From CBDBBY01 sp965203795 (GTDB taxonomy: Bacteria; Pseudomonadota; Alphaproteobacteria; Rhodobacterales; Rhodobacteraceae), in assembly GCA_965203795.1 (NCBI GenBank), contig OZ241915.1, positions 2,790,001 to 2,854,000 on the forward strand: a stretch of 64,000 nucleotides of DNA. Reading direction: 5' to 3'. The stretch's first letter is position 1; each line of letters opens with the position of its first letter. Positions 34,086 to 43,625 of this stretch are shown piece by piece. The position numbers were made by a program, and so were the translations under genes. The notes under the pieces are model-generated. The model worked only from the letters and a program-made list of their open reading frames with translations, did no database searches and was not told the DNA's origin.

Positions 34086-35519
34086 ATGAAACTCCACAAG
34101 CAAATGTACGTCGGCGGGCGCGGCGTCGGGGGCAGCCGGAATTCGGAAGTCGTATGCCCCGCAACCGGCGATGCGGTCGCCACGGTCGCATGGGCCGGCA
34201 AAAGCGAAGCCGAAGCGGCGCTTCATGCGGCTGACCGCGCGTTCCCCAGCTGGTCGCGGATGCCCATCGCCGAGCGGACCGGCTGGATGTCCGAGCTGCG
34301 AAGCGCGGTCCTGAAGAACGAGGATCATCTGCGCGAATGCGTGCATCTCGAGACCGGCAAGACCTGGGCCGGCACGGAAGAGGATTTCCGGTCGCTGGTC
34401 GACAGCCTGCAGTTCTACGCCGACGAGATCTCGCGATTCCGGCCCGAGCTGCTGGTCGACCGGGAGGCGACGCACACGCACGCGCTGGTGCACGAGCCTG
34501 TCGGCGTTGCCGTCGCGTTTATCGCCTGGAATTTCCCGCTCCTCAACCTGGCGTTCAAGATCGGGCCGGCGATGGCTGCGGGCTGCCCCATCATTATCAA
34601 GCCTTCGCCCAAGTCTCCGCTTGCCGCGTACGCGGTCGGCGAGCTTTGCGCCGAAATCGGCCTGCCGGACGGCGTCGTCAACATCGTTTGCGGCGATGAC
34701 GAAGAGGTCGGCGACGCGCTTTCCTCTTCAACGATTCCGGCATTGCTGACGCTGATAGGCTCCGCTCGGACCGGCCGCCGCATCATGCGCAAGGGAGCCA
34801 CGTCAATAAAGCGGTACTCCATGGAGCTCGGCGGCAACGCCCCTGTCCTGGTTTTCGCCGACGCCGACCTGGCGCTTGCGGCCGACATCGTGTGCGCGGT
34901 CAAGTTCGGGAACGCGGGGCAGATCTGCGTGACACCGAACCGGGTCTATGTCGAAAGCTCCGTGGCTGAAGAGTTTCGGGATCTCGTCGTCGAAAGGGCG
35001 AAGGCCGTGCGCGTCGGATTCGGAAGGGACGGCGAATTCGACATGGGCCCGCTGATAGACGGCGCGGCCTGGAAGCGCGTCAACGGGCTGGTCGAAAGCG
35101 CTGCCGAGGCCGGCGCGACGCTGCTGACCGGCGGCGGCCGGCCGCCGGACAGCGAGCGCGGCCATTTCTTCGCCCCCACCGTGCTTGAGGGCGTTGATTC
35201 GTCGATGGACGTCTTCGGAGAGGAAATCTTCGGCCCCGTCGTAAGCCTGATCCCGTTCGCCGACGAAGACGGCGTGCTGGAGGAGGCCAACAGGACCGAC
35301 GCCGGGCTGACGGCTTACGTGTTCACCAAGGACGTCGGCAAAGCGGAACGCTGCGCTGCGCGCCTCCGCTTCGGCGAGGTCCAGATAAACGGGATAAAAT
35401 ACGGCATTGACCTGCCCCACGGCGGGATCAAGCAATCCGGCATAGGATGCGACTGCTCGCACCTTGCGCTGAACGATTATCTGGCTCCGAAGCGGATTTC
35501 GCGGTCGCTCGCCGCGTGA
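34086..35519 (+). CDS. Aldehyde dehydrogenase family protein
   Basis: 477 residues, standard ALDH length. Catalytic Cys281 (GQICVTPNR), base Glu247 (MELGGNAP), Asn149 (IAWNFPL) and the NAD-site Lys in IIKPSPKSPL are all present. The C-terminal PHGGIKQSGIGCD motif is intact. The subgroup resembles succinate-semialdehyde/glycolaldehyde/alpha-ketoglutarate-semialdehyde dehydrogenases. In non-phosphorylative sugar pathways such enzymes oxidise glycolaldehyde, lactaldehyde or ketoglutarate semialdehyde, which fits here. Thirteen bases after the AKR and ten before the dehydratase. Confidence 0.9.
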   Translation: MKLHKQMYVGGRGVGGSRNSEVVCPATGDAVATVAWAGKSEAEAALHAADRAFPSWSRMPIAERTGWMSELRSAVLKNEDHLRECVHLETGKTWAGTEEDFRSLVDSLQFYADEISRFRPELLVDREATHTHALVHEPVGVAVAFIAWNFPLLNLAFKIGPAMAAGCPIIIKPSPKSPLAAYAVGELCAEIGLPDGVVNIVCGDDEEVGDALSSSTIPALLTLIGSARTGRRIMRKGATSIKRYSMELGGNAPVLVFADADLALAADIVCAVKFGNAGQICVTPNRVYVESSVAEEFRDLVVERAKAVRVGFGRDGEFDMGPLIDGAAWKRVNGLVESAAEAGATLLTGGGRPPDSERGHFFAPTVLEGVDSSMDVFGEEIFGPVVSLIPFADEDGVLEEANRTDAGLTAYVFTKDVGKAERCAARLRFGEVQINGIKYGIDLPHGGIKQSGIGCDCSHLALNDYLAPKRISRSLAA

Positions 35520-35529
35520 GGCACCCACG

Positions 35530-36687
35530 ATGCGGATAACGGAGATCATCAGCCATGTGCTCCAGTACGACCTGGACGAGGAGCTGGGCTATTCCCAGCA
35601 GTACTACCGGAAGCGCACGGCCCACCTCGTCGAAGTAAGGACCGACGAAGGGGTGACGGGCTGGGGCGAGTGCTTCGGCGGCGGCGATGTCGCTCTCGCC
35701 AACAAGGCGATCGTCGAAAAGGTCATCCGGCCGATCGTTTGCGGAATGAACCCTTTGGACCGCGAGGTGATTTGGCACCAAGTCTACAACCTGCTCCGAG
35801 ACCACGGCCAGAAGGGCATGCCTGTCCAATCGCTTTCCGGCGTCGACATCGCTCTCTGGGACATCGCCGGAAAGGTGCACGGGCTTCCGGTCTACCAGCT
35901 TCTGGGCGGTGCGTTCCGGGACCGCATTCCCGTCTACGGCTACGGGCTGATGCTCCAGCGCATTCCCGAACTGGAAAAGCGGTTCGCCTGCGAGAGCCGG
36001 AGCATAGTCGAAGCGGGCTTCAAGGCGCTGAAGATGAAGATCGGCATGGGGCCGAAGCAGGACAGGAAGCTGGTCGAAGCCGTAAGGGAGGCGATCGGCG
36101 ACGACATCGAGCTGATGGTGGATGCCAACCACGCCTACACGGCCCGGGAGGCGATTCCTCTCGGGCGGGCGCTTGAGCGGATGGGCGTGCACTGGTTCGA
36201 AGAGCCGGTCGCGCCCGAGGACCATGCCGGATACCGCGCGGTCTGCGACGCCCTCGACATGAGCGTCGCCGGCGGCGAAGCGGAATTCACCCGCTGGGGA
36301 TTCCGCGATCTGATTTGCAACAGGTGCGTCGACATTCTGCAGCCCGAAGTGTGCGGGCTGGGCGGAATCACGGAATACCAGAAGGTCCTGACCTTGGCGC
36401 ATTCGCACTTCATGCCCGTGGTCAATCATGTCTGGGGTTCCGCAGTGGCCGTCGCTACGAACCTCCATCTCATCGCGGCCCTCCCGCACGTGCCGGGCGG
36501 CGCGCATCCGGTCCAGCCGATGCTTGAATACGATACCACTCCCAACAAGTTTCTGGACGAGCTCCCTGAAGAGCCCCTTGCGATCAAGGCGTCGGTCAAG
36601 GAAAGCGGCGGGACGGCGCCGCTCCCAGGCGGCCCGGGATTGGGCGTCCAGCCTGATCTGGATTTCGTGCGCTTCCACGCGATCTGA
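35530..36687 (+). CDS. Mandelate racemase-group acid-sugar dehydratase
   Basis: 385-residue enolase-superfamily enzyme with a canonical site: KMK at 168-170, metal ligands Asp198 (MVDANHAY), Glu224 (FEEPVAP) and Glu250 (AGGEAE), and general acid/base His300 in VVNHVWGS. This pattern is that of acid-sugar dehydratases (galactonate, arabinonate, rhamnonate or fuconate type), which convert an aldonate to a 2-keto-3-deoxy acid. The capping-domain loop YSQQYYRKR should fix the substrate. Follows AKR and ALDH in one operon, so the order import, dehydrogenation, dehydration is coherent. Confidence 0.9.
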   Translation: MRITEIISHVLQYDLDEELGYSQQYYRKRTAHLVEVRTDEGVTGWGECFGGGDVALANKAIVEKVIRPIVCGMNPLDREVIWHQVYNLLRDHGQKGMPVQSLSGVDIALWDIAGKVHGLPVYQLLGGAFRDRIPVYGYGLMLQRIPELEKRFACESRSIVEAGFKALKMKIGMGPKQDRKLVEAVREAIGDDIELMVDANHAYTAREAIPLGRALERMGVHWFEEPVAPEDHAGYRAVCDALDMSVAGGEAEFTRWGFRDLICNRCVDILQPEVCGLGGITEYQKVLTLAHSHFMPVVNHVWGSAVAVATNLHLIAALPHVPGGAHPVQPMLEYDTTPNKFLDELPEEPLAIKASVKESGGTAPLPGGPGLGVQPDLDFVRFHAI

Positions 36688-36929
36688 CGCTGCGATGCAG
36701 CAAGCGGCGCTTCCGGCGCGAACGGCCCGGAACGACTGCGCGGCCCCGCGCCGCAACTACCCGGCGGTTGACACTTTCAATGCGGATGTCGTACCGCTTT
36801 GCGCCGCGTACCGGCTGATCGGCGCGCTCATCTGAAAGCGACTTGCCGATGCTGGCAGCGGCCGCATGACGCGCGACGCCGCTGGTCTGCGTCGGCGCAA
36901 CTCCAGAGAAGGACAGAGGAGGAAGGATT

Positions 36930-38018
36930 TTGACAATTCGACGACTTTCAACGCGCGCGCTGATCGCAGGCGCCGCCGGGCTGATGATGGCCTCCCAGGC
37001 CGCGGCCCAAATGGTTCCGCTGACAATATCGGGGAACGCTCCCTCGGAAGTGCCGGAGATGTTCGCGAACGGCGAGGCCCGGATCGCGGTGGTCCGCCAG
37101 CTGAACGTCGGCGACGTCTACCAGGCGTGGATTTCCGGCGTGGAAGCGGAAGCTGAAAAGCTCGGCGTCCAGCTCACGATCTACAACGCCGACGGCGACA
37201 ACGCCAAGCAGGCCCTGCAGCTGCAGCAGGCGGTTGCGACCAAGCCGGACGCGATCCTGATCGGCTGGGGCTTCGGCGACAGCCTTCAGGCCGGTCTCGC
37301 CGCAGCCAAGGACGCCGGAATTCCCGTCGTGGCCAGCAACGCGTCGATCGAAGCGTCCGACGACGTCACGCTCGTCAACCAGTCCGAGCACCTGATGATG
37401 CGCGGAATCATGGACCGGTTCGCGGCGGACAAGGGCGGCGAGCCCGTTTCCGGCGACGTGATCTACGTCTACGTGGCGGGATACCGCCCCTTGGATCTGC
37501 GGAACGAGATCTGGGAGGAGTTCAAGGCTGCCAATCCCGGAATCAACCAGGTCGCCCAGATCGGCGTGGTCAACGCCAATACCGCTGCGCAGACCGCCGA
37601 CCAGGCGAAGGCCGCGCTTCAGGCGAATCCCGACACGATCGCGATCATCGCGCCCTACGACGAGTTCACGAAAGGCGCCGCGCTGGCGATCACCGAGCTT
37701 GGCCTCCAGGAGCAGGTGAAGACCTACGGCATGGACATCTCGACGGCGGACATCGCTGTCATGATTGCCGAAGGAAGCCCTTGGGTCGCGACGGCCACGA
37801 CGGACATGACCAATTTCGGGCACGTGTCGCTGCGCGTCGCAGCCGGAGAGATCGTCGATTCCTACGACGGGAACGATCTGCAGATCCCGCCGCTCGTGAT
37901 CACCCAGGACGAGCTCCGCGACAAGGGCATACAGAACGTCGAGCAGCTCGGAGCCAGCTTCCCCGGACTCGCCACGCCGGGCCTCGCAGTGGCCCCGTGG
38001 ATGGAAAGCCTGCAATAG
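36930..38018 (+). CDS. Sugar ABC importer, periplasmic binding protein
   Basis: 362 residues from a TTG start that is well supported by AGAGGAGGAAGG just upstream. Signal peptide about 1-27 (RALIAGAAGLMMAS, cleavage near AAAQ). The mature part is a type 1 periplasmic-binding-protein fold with a sugar site (NADGDNAKQALQLQQAV, ILIGWGFGD, YGMDISTADIAVM). Separated from the dehydratase by about 240 bases with no gene, so it may start its own transcript. Pairs with the double ATPase and permease that follow. Substrate unknown. Confidence 0.88.
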   Translation: MTIRRLSTRALIAGAAGLMMASQAAAQMVPLTISGNAPSEVPEMFANGEARIAVVRQLNVGDVYQAWISGVEAEAEKLGVQLTIYNADGDNAKQALQLQQAVATKPDAILIGWGFGDSLQAGLAAAKDAGIPVVASNASIEASDDVTLVNQSEHLMMRGIMDRFAADKGGEPVSGDVIYVYVAGYRPLDLRNEIWEEFKAANPGINQVAQIGVVNANTAAQTADQAKAALQANPDTIAIIAPYDEFTKGAALAITELGLQEQVKTYGMDISTADIAVMIAEGSPWVATATTDMTNFGHVSLRVAAGEIVDSYDGNDLQIPPLVITQDELRDKGIQNVEQLGASFPGLATPGLAVAPWMESLQ

Positions 38019-38035
38019 GCTCGAATCCGCAGAAC

Positions 38036-39604
38036 ATGGCATCCGCCGACGGCGCCCGTCCGCCGGCGGATGGCCTGTCTCGGCCTCTGGTCGAGTTCAA
38101 GGGAATTGTGAAGACGTTCGGCGCCACGCGGGCTCTTCGAGGCGTCAGCTTCGATATCCGGCCGGGCGAAACGCTCGGCCTGCTCGGCGCGAACGGCGCG
38201 GGCAAGTCTACGCTCATCAAGATACTCGCCGGCATCCACAAGCCCACCGTCGGGCGAATCGTTGTCGACGGGAAGGAATGCGAGTTCAGCTACCCCGACG
38301 ACGCGCGGAACGCCGGAATCGCGACGGTCCACCAGAACATCGACGACGGCGTGGTCTTCGGAATGTCCGTCGCCGAAAACCTGCTGCTCGACGAAATGGC
38401 GAAGCCCGGAAACGGGATTTTCCTGAACCGGCGCGAAGTCATGCGGCGCGCCCGCGCCGTCCAGGAGAAGCTGCAGCTCCGCCTGCCGCTGGACGCGCCG
38501 GTGGAGGACCTTCCCCCAAGCCGGCGCCAGGAAGTGGCCATCGCCCGGGAACTGGCGAAACGGCCCAAGCTGCTGATCCTCGACGAGCCTACCTCCACCC
38601 TGTCCGAACGGGAGGCGGAAAAGCTGTTCGAAGCGGTCCGCGACCTGCAGGGGCGCGGAATCGCCATCCTCTACATCACGCACCGGATGAGCGAAGTGGA
38701 CCGGCTGTGCCACCGCGCGGTCGTGCTGCGGAACGGGCGGATCGTATCGGAGCACGACGCCCCCATGGACAAGCGCGCGATCGCCGCGTCGATCCTCGGA
38801 GAGCTCGTCCTCGCGACCCGGCACGAGAGCCGCGACGGCGACGAGGTCGCGGTCGAGGCCCGAGGCATGCGGTCCAGGCCCGACGGCCCGCTGATCGATT
38901 TCGACTTGCGCCGGGGCGAGGTCGTCGGACTTACCGGGCTGATCGGAGCGGGAAAGACCGAGCTGCTGGAGCAGATCAGCGGGCACCGCCCCGTTCTTTC
39001 CGGAAGCATCACGCTCGACGGAGCGCCGTTCAGGCCGAGGGACGCGGGCGACGCCATGTCGAAGGGCGTGGTCATGGTGCCGGAGCAGCGCGCTCTCCAG
39101 TCGATCTTTCCCGGCGAACCGCTATGGCGCCACTGCACGGTCGGCTTGATGGAATTCTTCAACCGCTTCGGGTTCATGGAGCGGAAGCGCGAGGCCGCCT
39201 TCACCGACGAAGTGATCAAGGCGTTCCAAGTGGTGGCGCCGGGAAGCTCGGCGCTCATTGAGGAGCTGTCGGGGGGCAACCAGCAGAAGCTGCTCGTGGG
39301 CCGCTGGCTGAAGCAGAACTGGCGCCTTGTGATCCTCGACGAGCCGTTCCGCGGAATCGACATCGGAGCGAGGGGCCTGATCTCGAGATCGCTCCGCGAA
39401 TTCTCCACAACAACGCCTGTTCTGGTATGCAGCTCGGATCCCGAGGAGGTGATCGAGGTGGCGGACCGGGTGCTGATCATGGTTGAATCCCGCATAGTCC
39501 ATCAGGAGAAGTCCTCGAATCTGAACGCCGAGGCCCTTGCGGGAATCATGAGCAGCGTGGATGCCCGTCCTTCGGCATCCAAGGCGGAGCTGCACGTCCA
39601 ATGA
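38036..39604 (+). CDS. Sugar ABC importer, double ATPase
   Basis: 522 residues with two ABC domains. The first has Walker A GANGAGKST, a weak signature (LPPSRRQEVAIAR), and Walker B LILDEPTSTLS. The second has a partial Walker A (GLIGAGKTE), the signature LSGGNQQK and VILDEPFRGID. Standard RbsA-like format. ATG at 38036, 17 bases after the binding protein; its first codons form a GC hairpin. The stop overlaps the permease start (ATGA). Confidence 0.9.
   Translation: MASADGARPPADGLSRPLVEFKGIVKTFGATRALRGVSFDIRPGETLGLLGANGAGKSTLIKILAGIHKPTVGRIVVDGKECEFSYPDDARNAGIATVHQNIDDGVVFGMSVAENLLLDEMAKPGNGIFLNRREVMRRARAVQEKLQLRLPLDAPVEDLPPSRRQEVAIARELAKRPKLLILDEPTSTLSEREAEKLFEAVRDLQGRGIAILYITHRMSEVDRLCHRAVVLRNGRIVSEHDAPMDKRAIAASILGELVLATRHESRDGDEVAVEARGMRSRPDGPLIDFDLRRGEVVGLTGLIGAGKTELLEQISGHRPVLSGSITLDGAPFRPRDAGDAMSKGVVMVPEQRALQSIFPGEPLWRHCTVGLMEFFNRFGFMERKREAAFTDEVIKAFQVVAPGSSALIEELSGGNQQKLLVGRWLKQNWRLVILDEPFRGIDIGARGLISRSLREFSTTTPVLVCSSDPEEVIEVADRVLIMVESRIVHQEKSSNLNAEALAGIMSSVDARPSASKAELHVQ
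38041..38071 (+). promoter_or_regulatory. GC hairpin at the ATPase start, after the binding-protein gene
   Basis: ATCCGCCG and CGGCGGAT form an 8-bp outer stem, with an inner ACGG/CCGT stem, covering ATPase codons 3-12. It is the third case in this window of a hairpin directly downstream of a sugar-binding-protein gene. Confidence 0.5.
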
Positions 39605-40653
39605 GCGCCGAATCCCCTTCCGCGCCGCCGCCCGGCAACGCGGCGGCCGGTGAAGCCGCCGCGAACCGATCAAGCCTCGAGATGGTGAAGGACCTGGTCT
39701 ACAAATACGGGCTGCTCGCGGTCATGCTCGTCATGATCGTCTATTTCGGGGCGGCGCAGCCCTTTTTCCGCACCTTCATCAACTCCATGTTCATCCTGCA
39801 GGCGGCGTCGATCGTCGCCGTCATCGGCTTGGGCTGCACGGTTTCGATGACCGTCGGCGGGTTCGATTTGTCCGTGGGATCGGCGATGAGCCTGTCGATC
39901 ATGGCCGCTGCCGCCGCGATGGTCATCGGCAACATGGGAGGCGTGCCGGCGATCCTTATCGGCATTGCCGCGGGCCTGGCGGTGGGGCTTCTCAACAGCT
40001 TCCTCATCGTGGTGGCCCGGATCCCCGATCTGGTGGCGACGCTGTCCACCCTGTTCCTCATCAGCGGACTGACGCTCATGGGGGTCGGCGGCCAGTCGGT
40101 CGCGGAAGGAATGGCCTTCAACGGCCAGACGACGACGGGGAAGTTCTCCCCGATATTCAAATGGCTCGGTTCAGGGACGGTCTTCTCGGTGCCGTCTTCG
40201 GTGATCGTCGCAGGAGCCATTTTCGCGGGCGTCGTCGTGCTGCTGAACTACACCCGGTGGGGACGGGCCTTCTATGCCGTCGGCGGCAACCCCGTCGCCG
40301 CCGCGGCCGCCGGGATTCGCGTCGCGCGCTACCGGGTCGTGGCCTACCTGATATCCGGCGGGCTTTCGGCCGTGGCGGGCCTGATGCTCGCCGCCCGGTC
40401 GAACCGCGGGGACGTCAATGTCGGCGACCCGTTCCTGCTGCAGGCGGTGTCGGCATCGCTGGTTGGGTACGCCGTTCTTGGCGCGAACCGGCCGAACGCC
40501 TTCGGCACGCTGATCGGCGCGGTATTCGTGGCGGTGCTGATCAACGGGCTGACAATGTTCAATTTCCCCTACTACGCGCAGAACTTCGTCCAAGGGCTGC
40601 TGCTGGTCGTCGCGCTGCTCATGTCCTACACGCTTGGGCCGAACCGGCGCTGA
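39601..40653 (+). CDS. Sugar ABC importer permease
   Basis: 350-residue BPD_transp_2-class permease. After a Pro/Ala-rich cytoplasmic N-terminus come about nine hydrophobic helices, with GGFDLSVGSAMSLSI and the usual ABC-contact region. The glycine-rich end is altered: GYAVLGANRPNAFGTLIGA stands where GGxxxFGGxGS is usual. Coupled to the ATPase by a 4-base overlap. With a single permease it would act as a homodimer. Confidence 0.88.
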   Translation: MSAESPSAPPPGNAAAGEAAANRSSLEMVKDLVYKYGLLAVMLVMIVYFGAAQPFFRTFINSMFILQAASIVAVIGLGCTVSMTVGGFDLSVGSAMSLSIMAAAAAMVIGNMGGVPAILIGIAAGLAVGLLNSFLIVVARIPDLVATLSTLFLISGLTLMGVGGQSVAEGMAFNGQTTTGKFSPIFKWLGSGTVFSVPSSVIVAGAIFAGVVVLLNYTRWGRAFYAVGGNPVAAAAAGIRVARYRVVAYLISGGLSAVAGLMLAARSNRGDVNVGDPFLLQAVSASLVGYAVLGANRPNAFGTLIGAVFVAVLINGLTMFNFPYYAQNFVQGLLLVVALLMSYTLGPNRR

Positions 40654-40691
40654 CCACCGGAGCGCGCAAGGGATTCTACTGGAGGAGAGAG

Positions 40692-41486
40692 ATGAGACTG
40701 GGAGTTCCGAACATCCGCGGCAACCTGTTCGACGTAATGGGGCGGGTCGTGGCGATAACAGGCGCCGGGCAAGGCATCGGAAGGGCATTGGCTGAAGGGT
40801 TCGCTTCGGCGGGCGCCAAAACCGTCCTCGTGGACATGAACGCCGACAAGCTCGCCGAAACCGGCGGCATGATCGGCGGAAATGCGGCCGACTCCGCGCA
40901 GGTTGTCGCCGACGTGTCGGCGGACGACGCGCCGAAGAGGATCGTCGAAGCATGCAAGCGCCTCGGAGGCCGGATCGACTGCCTGATCAACAACGCTGGG
41001 ATCATGTCCTACACGGACGCCCGGACGATCGCCGACGACGAATTCGACCGGATGATCAGCATCAACCTGCGGGCGCCGGTCAGGATCATGCGGGAAGTCC
41101 TTCCCGTGATGGCGGAACAGGGCGCCGGATCCGTGATCAACATCGGCTCGTCCTGGTCATCCCGCGCATCGGTGTTCAACCAGTCCGGCGGCGGGGTCGA
41201 CTACTGCGCGGCGAAGGCGGCCCTCCAGTCCTACACAAGGGGCGCGGCGCAGAACGTCGCCGAGAGCCATGTCCGCCTCAACGCGATCGCGCCCGGCGGC
41301 GTCGACACCCCCATGCACGCCCACCACCGTGAATTCCTGCTGGAGTACGAAAAGTACATTCCGCTCGGCCGCATGACGGTCGCCGAGGATCTGGTCGGCA
41401 CAGCCATCTTCCTCGCGTCGGATGCCTCGGCCTACATCACGGGCCAGACCATCCACGTGAACGGCGGCATGATCATGGTGGACTGA
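40692..41486 (+). CDS. SDR family oxidoreductase
   Basis: 264-residue SDR: TGAGQGIG at 23-30, Asp at about 48 (LVDMN) for NAD, NNAG at about 100-103, Ser153/154, Tyr171 and Lys175 (YCAAK), ending HVNGGMIMVD. A 16-residue N-terminal extension precedes the first strand. GGAGGAGAGAG is an ideal ribosome site for the ATG at 40692. It follows the third importer and is likely the dehydrogenase for its substrate. Confidence 0.9.
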   Translation: MRLGVPNIRGNLFDVMGRVVAITGAGQGIGRALAEGFASAGAKTVLVDMNADKLAETGGMIGGNAADSAQVVADVSADDAPKRIVEACKRLGGRIDCLINNAGIMSYTDARTIADDEFDRMISINLRAPVRIMREVLPVMAEQGAGSVINIGSSWSSRASVFNQSGGGVDYCAAKAALQSYTRGAAQNVAESHVRLNAIAPGGVDTPMHAHHREFLLEYEKYIPLGRMTVAEDLVGTAIFLASDASAYITGQTIHVNGGMIMVD

Positions 41487-41519
41487 GAGCGCGGCTCCTC
41501 CTTCAAACCGGGCCGCGGC

Positions 41520-42356
41520 ATGCACTCGCGCCGAAAGGTTCTCGACCGGCTTCGCCGAACCCTCGCCGAGGGCCGCCCGATCATCGGAGCGGGCGCGGGA
41601 ACGGGGATCTCCGCCAAGTTCGCGGAGCGGGGCGGCGCCGACCTGATCCTGATCTACAATTCGGGCCGCTACCGGATGGCGGGCCACGGCTCGAACGCCG
41701 GGCTTCTGGCGATCGGCGACGCCAACGCCATCGTCGTCGAAATGGGCGAGCGCGACGTGCTGCCGGTCGTGCGGGGCACCCCTGTAATCGCGGGCGTGAA
41801 CGGCACCGACCCGACGCGGGTCATGTCCCGGTTCCTCGCGGGCCTGCCGACGATAGGGTTTTCCGGGGTGATCAATTTCCCGTCGCACGGCATCATCGAC
41901 GGGCGCTGGCGGGAAAGCCTCGAGGCGACCGGCTTCGGCTACGACCGAGAGGTCGCCATGATCGCCGAGGCGCGCCGGCAGGACCAGTTCACGCTTGCCT
42001 ACTGCTTCACGCCGGACGAGGGCGCGCGCATGGCGGAAGCGGGCGCCGATGTCGTGGTCGCCCACATGGGCCTGACCACCGGCGGATCGATAGGCGCGTC
42101 CGAGGGCTTCGCGAAGTCGATCAAGGATTCAATCGAACTGACCGGCGCGATCGCCTCGGCCGCCCGCGCCGTGAAGGAGGACGTTCTGGTCGTTTCGCAC
42201 GGAGGACCGCTCGAAACGCCGGAGGATGCCCAAGCGGTAATCCAAGGCGCTAGCGTCCAAGGATTCATCGGCGCATCGACCATGGAGCGACTCCCGGTGG
42301 AATCCGCCATCGAAGAAACCGTGCGCGGATTCAAAGAGCTGAACCTTGGCACCTGA
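41520..42356 (+). CDS. PEP-hydrolase-like TIM-barrel protein
   Basis: 278 residues of the phosphoenolpyruvate-hydrolase-like/Tm-1 C-terminal family (PF09370-type): PIIGAGAGTGISAKFAE, ADLILIYNSGRYRM, GFSGVINFPSHG, AHMGLTTGGSIG and LVVSHGGPLETPED. The fold is related to PEP mutase/isocitrate-lyase barrels, and a retro-aldol or hydrolytic role on keto-acids is likely but unproven. The next gene starts inside its end and encodes the UPF0261 family. The two domains are fused in plant Tm-1. Confidence 0.85.
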   Translation: MHSRRKVLDRLRRTLAEGRPIIGAGAGTGISAKFAERGGADLILIYNSGRYRMAGHGSNAGLLAIGDANAIVVEMGERDVLPVVRGTPVIAGVNGTDPTRVMSRFLAGLPTIGFSGVINFPSHGIIDGRWRESLEATGFGYDREVAMIAEARRQDQFTLAYCFTPDEGARMAEAGADVVVAHMGLTTGGSIGASEGFAKSIKDSIELTGAIASAARAVKEDVLVVSHGGPLETPEDAQAVIQGASVQGFIGASTMERLPVESAIEETVRGFKELNLGT

Positions 42357-43569
42357 CCGCGCGGGCCGGATCGTCTTGGCCGGCACGTTCGATACCAAGT
42401 CCGAACCGCTCAACCTTCTGATTGGAATGCTGCGCGAGCGCGGCGAGGACCCTGTTTCCATTGACACGTCCGTCTATCCCGCGGAATCGGGCGCTACCCA
42501 CCAGGCGGAAGCGGTCGCAGCACGCGCCGGGCGGAACCACGCCGACCTTCCGGCGCTCGGAAGGGCGGAAGCGGTCCGCGCGATGTCCGAAGGCGCCGCC
42601 GAAATCCTGAGGGAGCTTCAAGCGAAACGCGAAGCGGGCGCGCTCGTATGCATGGGCGGGTCGAACGCGGCGACGGTGTTCTCCCGGCTGGCGCCGGTAC
42701 TTCCGCTTGGCGTGCCCAAGCTGCTCATGTCCACGGGGGTTGCAGGCGAGACGCGCCCGATCATGGGCGCTGCCGACGCCATCCTGCTCTATCCGGTAGT
42801 CGATGTGGACGGCGGAAACCGGATTCTGCGCCGGATGATCCGGCGGCTTGCCGAGACAGCCGCGGCGCTGAAGTGCGCCAAGCCGCTCGGCGAGGAGGCA
42901 AGCGAACGGAAATCGGTGGCGCTCACGATGTACGGGGTGACGACGCCGTGCGTCCAGCGGGTTTCGGCTCTGGTCGAAGAATCCGGCATGGAGCCGTTCG
43001 TGTTCCACGCGAACGGCACCGGCGGAAGGTCGGTCGAGGATTTCGCCGTCCAGGGAATCGTAGACGGCGTGGTGGACGCGACCTTGGCGGAACTTGGAAA
43101 CGAGCTGCTGGGCGGCGCGTTCCCGGCGGGACCGGACCGGATGACCGGCGCGGCGCGCTCGGGCGTTCCGCAGGTCATCGCTCCCGGCGCGATAGACATG
43201 ATCGCGTTCGGAGCCCGCTCGACCGTGCCCGCGCGGCTCGAGGACCACAAGATCGTCGCCCACAACGAGCTGGTGACGCTGGTGCGAACGACGCCCGACG
43301 AGTGCCATGCAATCGGCGCGAGGCTCGCCGACCGGCTCGGAACGCCGAAGGCTCGCACGGCGGTCTGCATTCCGCTGGGCGGAACCTCCATGCTGGACAA
43401 GGAAGGCGCCACATTCCGGGACCCGGATGCCGTGCTTGCGTTCCGAAACGGGCTGCGGGAAAGCGCGTCGCCGGAAATCGAGATCATCGAGTCGGATTGC
43501 AACATCAACGATCCGGCGTTCGCGGACCTGTTGTTCAAGCAGCTGAATGCGGCAATGTCGGACGCCTAA
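42346..43569 (+). CDS. UPF0261 (Tm-1-like ATP-binding) protein
   Basis: 407-residue UPF0261/Tm-1-like protein, complete length. Family signatures are VLAGTFDTKSEPL at the N-terminus, CMGGSNAATVFSRL, PKLLMSTGVAGETRP, TMYGVTTPC and FHANGTGGRSVED. It is predicted to bind ATP. The start is TTG at 42346, overlapping the end of the barrel gene. The pair sits between sugar importers and oxidoreductases and may act together on a sugar-derived keto-acid. This is inference from conserved pairing. Confidence 0.88.
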   Translation: MAPDRAGRIVLAGTFDTKSEPLNLLIGMLRERGEDPVSIDTSVYPAESGATHQAEAVAARAGRNHADLPALGRAEAVRAMSEGAAEILRELQAKREAGALVCMGGSNAATVFSRLAPVLPLGVPKLLMSTGVAGETRPIMGAADAILLYPVVDVDGGNRILRRMIRRLAETAAALKCAKPLGEEASERKSVALTMYGVTTPCVQRVSALVEESGMEPFVFHANGTGGRSVEDFAVQGIVDGVVDATLAELGNELLGGAFPAGPDRMTGAARSGVPQVIAPGAIDMIAFGARSTVPARLEDHKIVAHNELVTLVRTTPDECHAIGARLADRLGTPKARTAVCIPLGGTSMLDKEGATFRDPDAVLAFRNGLRESASPEIEIIESDCNINDPAFADLLFKQLNAAMSDA

Positions 43570-43625
43570 GCGAATGTGGCTACCGGAAGCGGCCGGTTCG
43601 GGAAGTTCAGAAGGGGATGCGCAGA

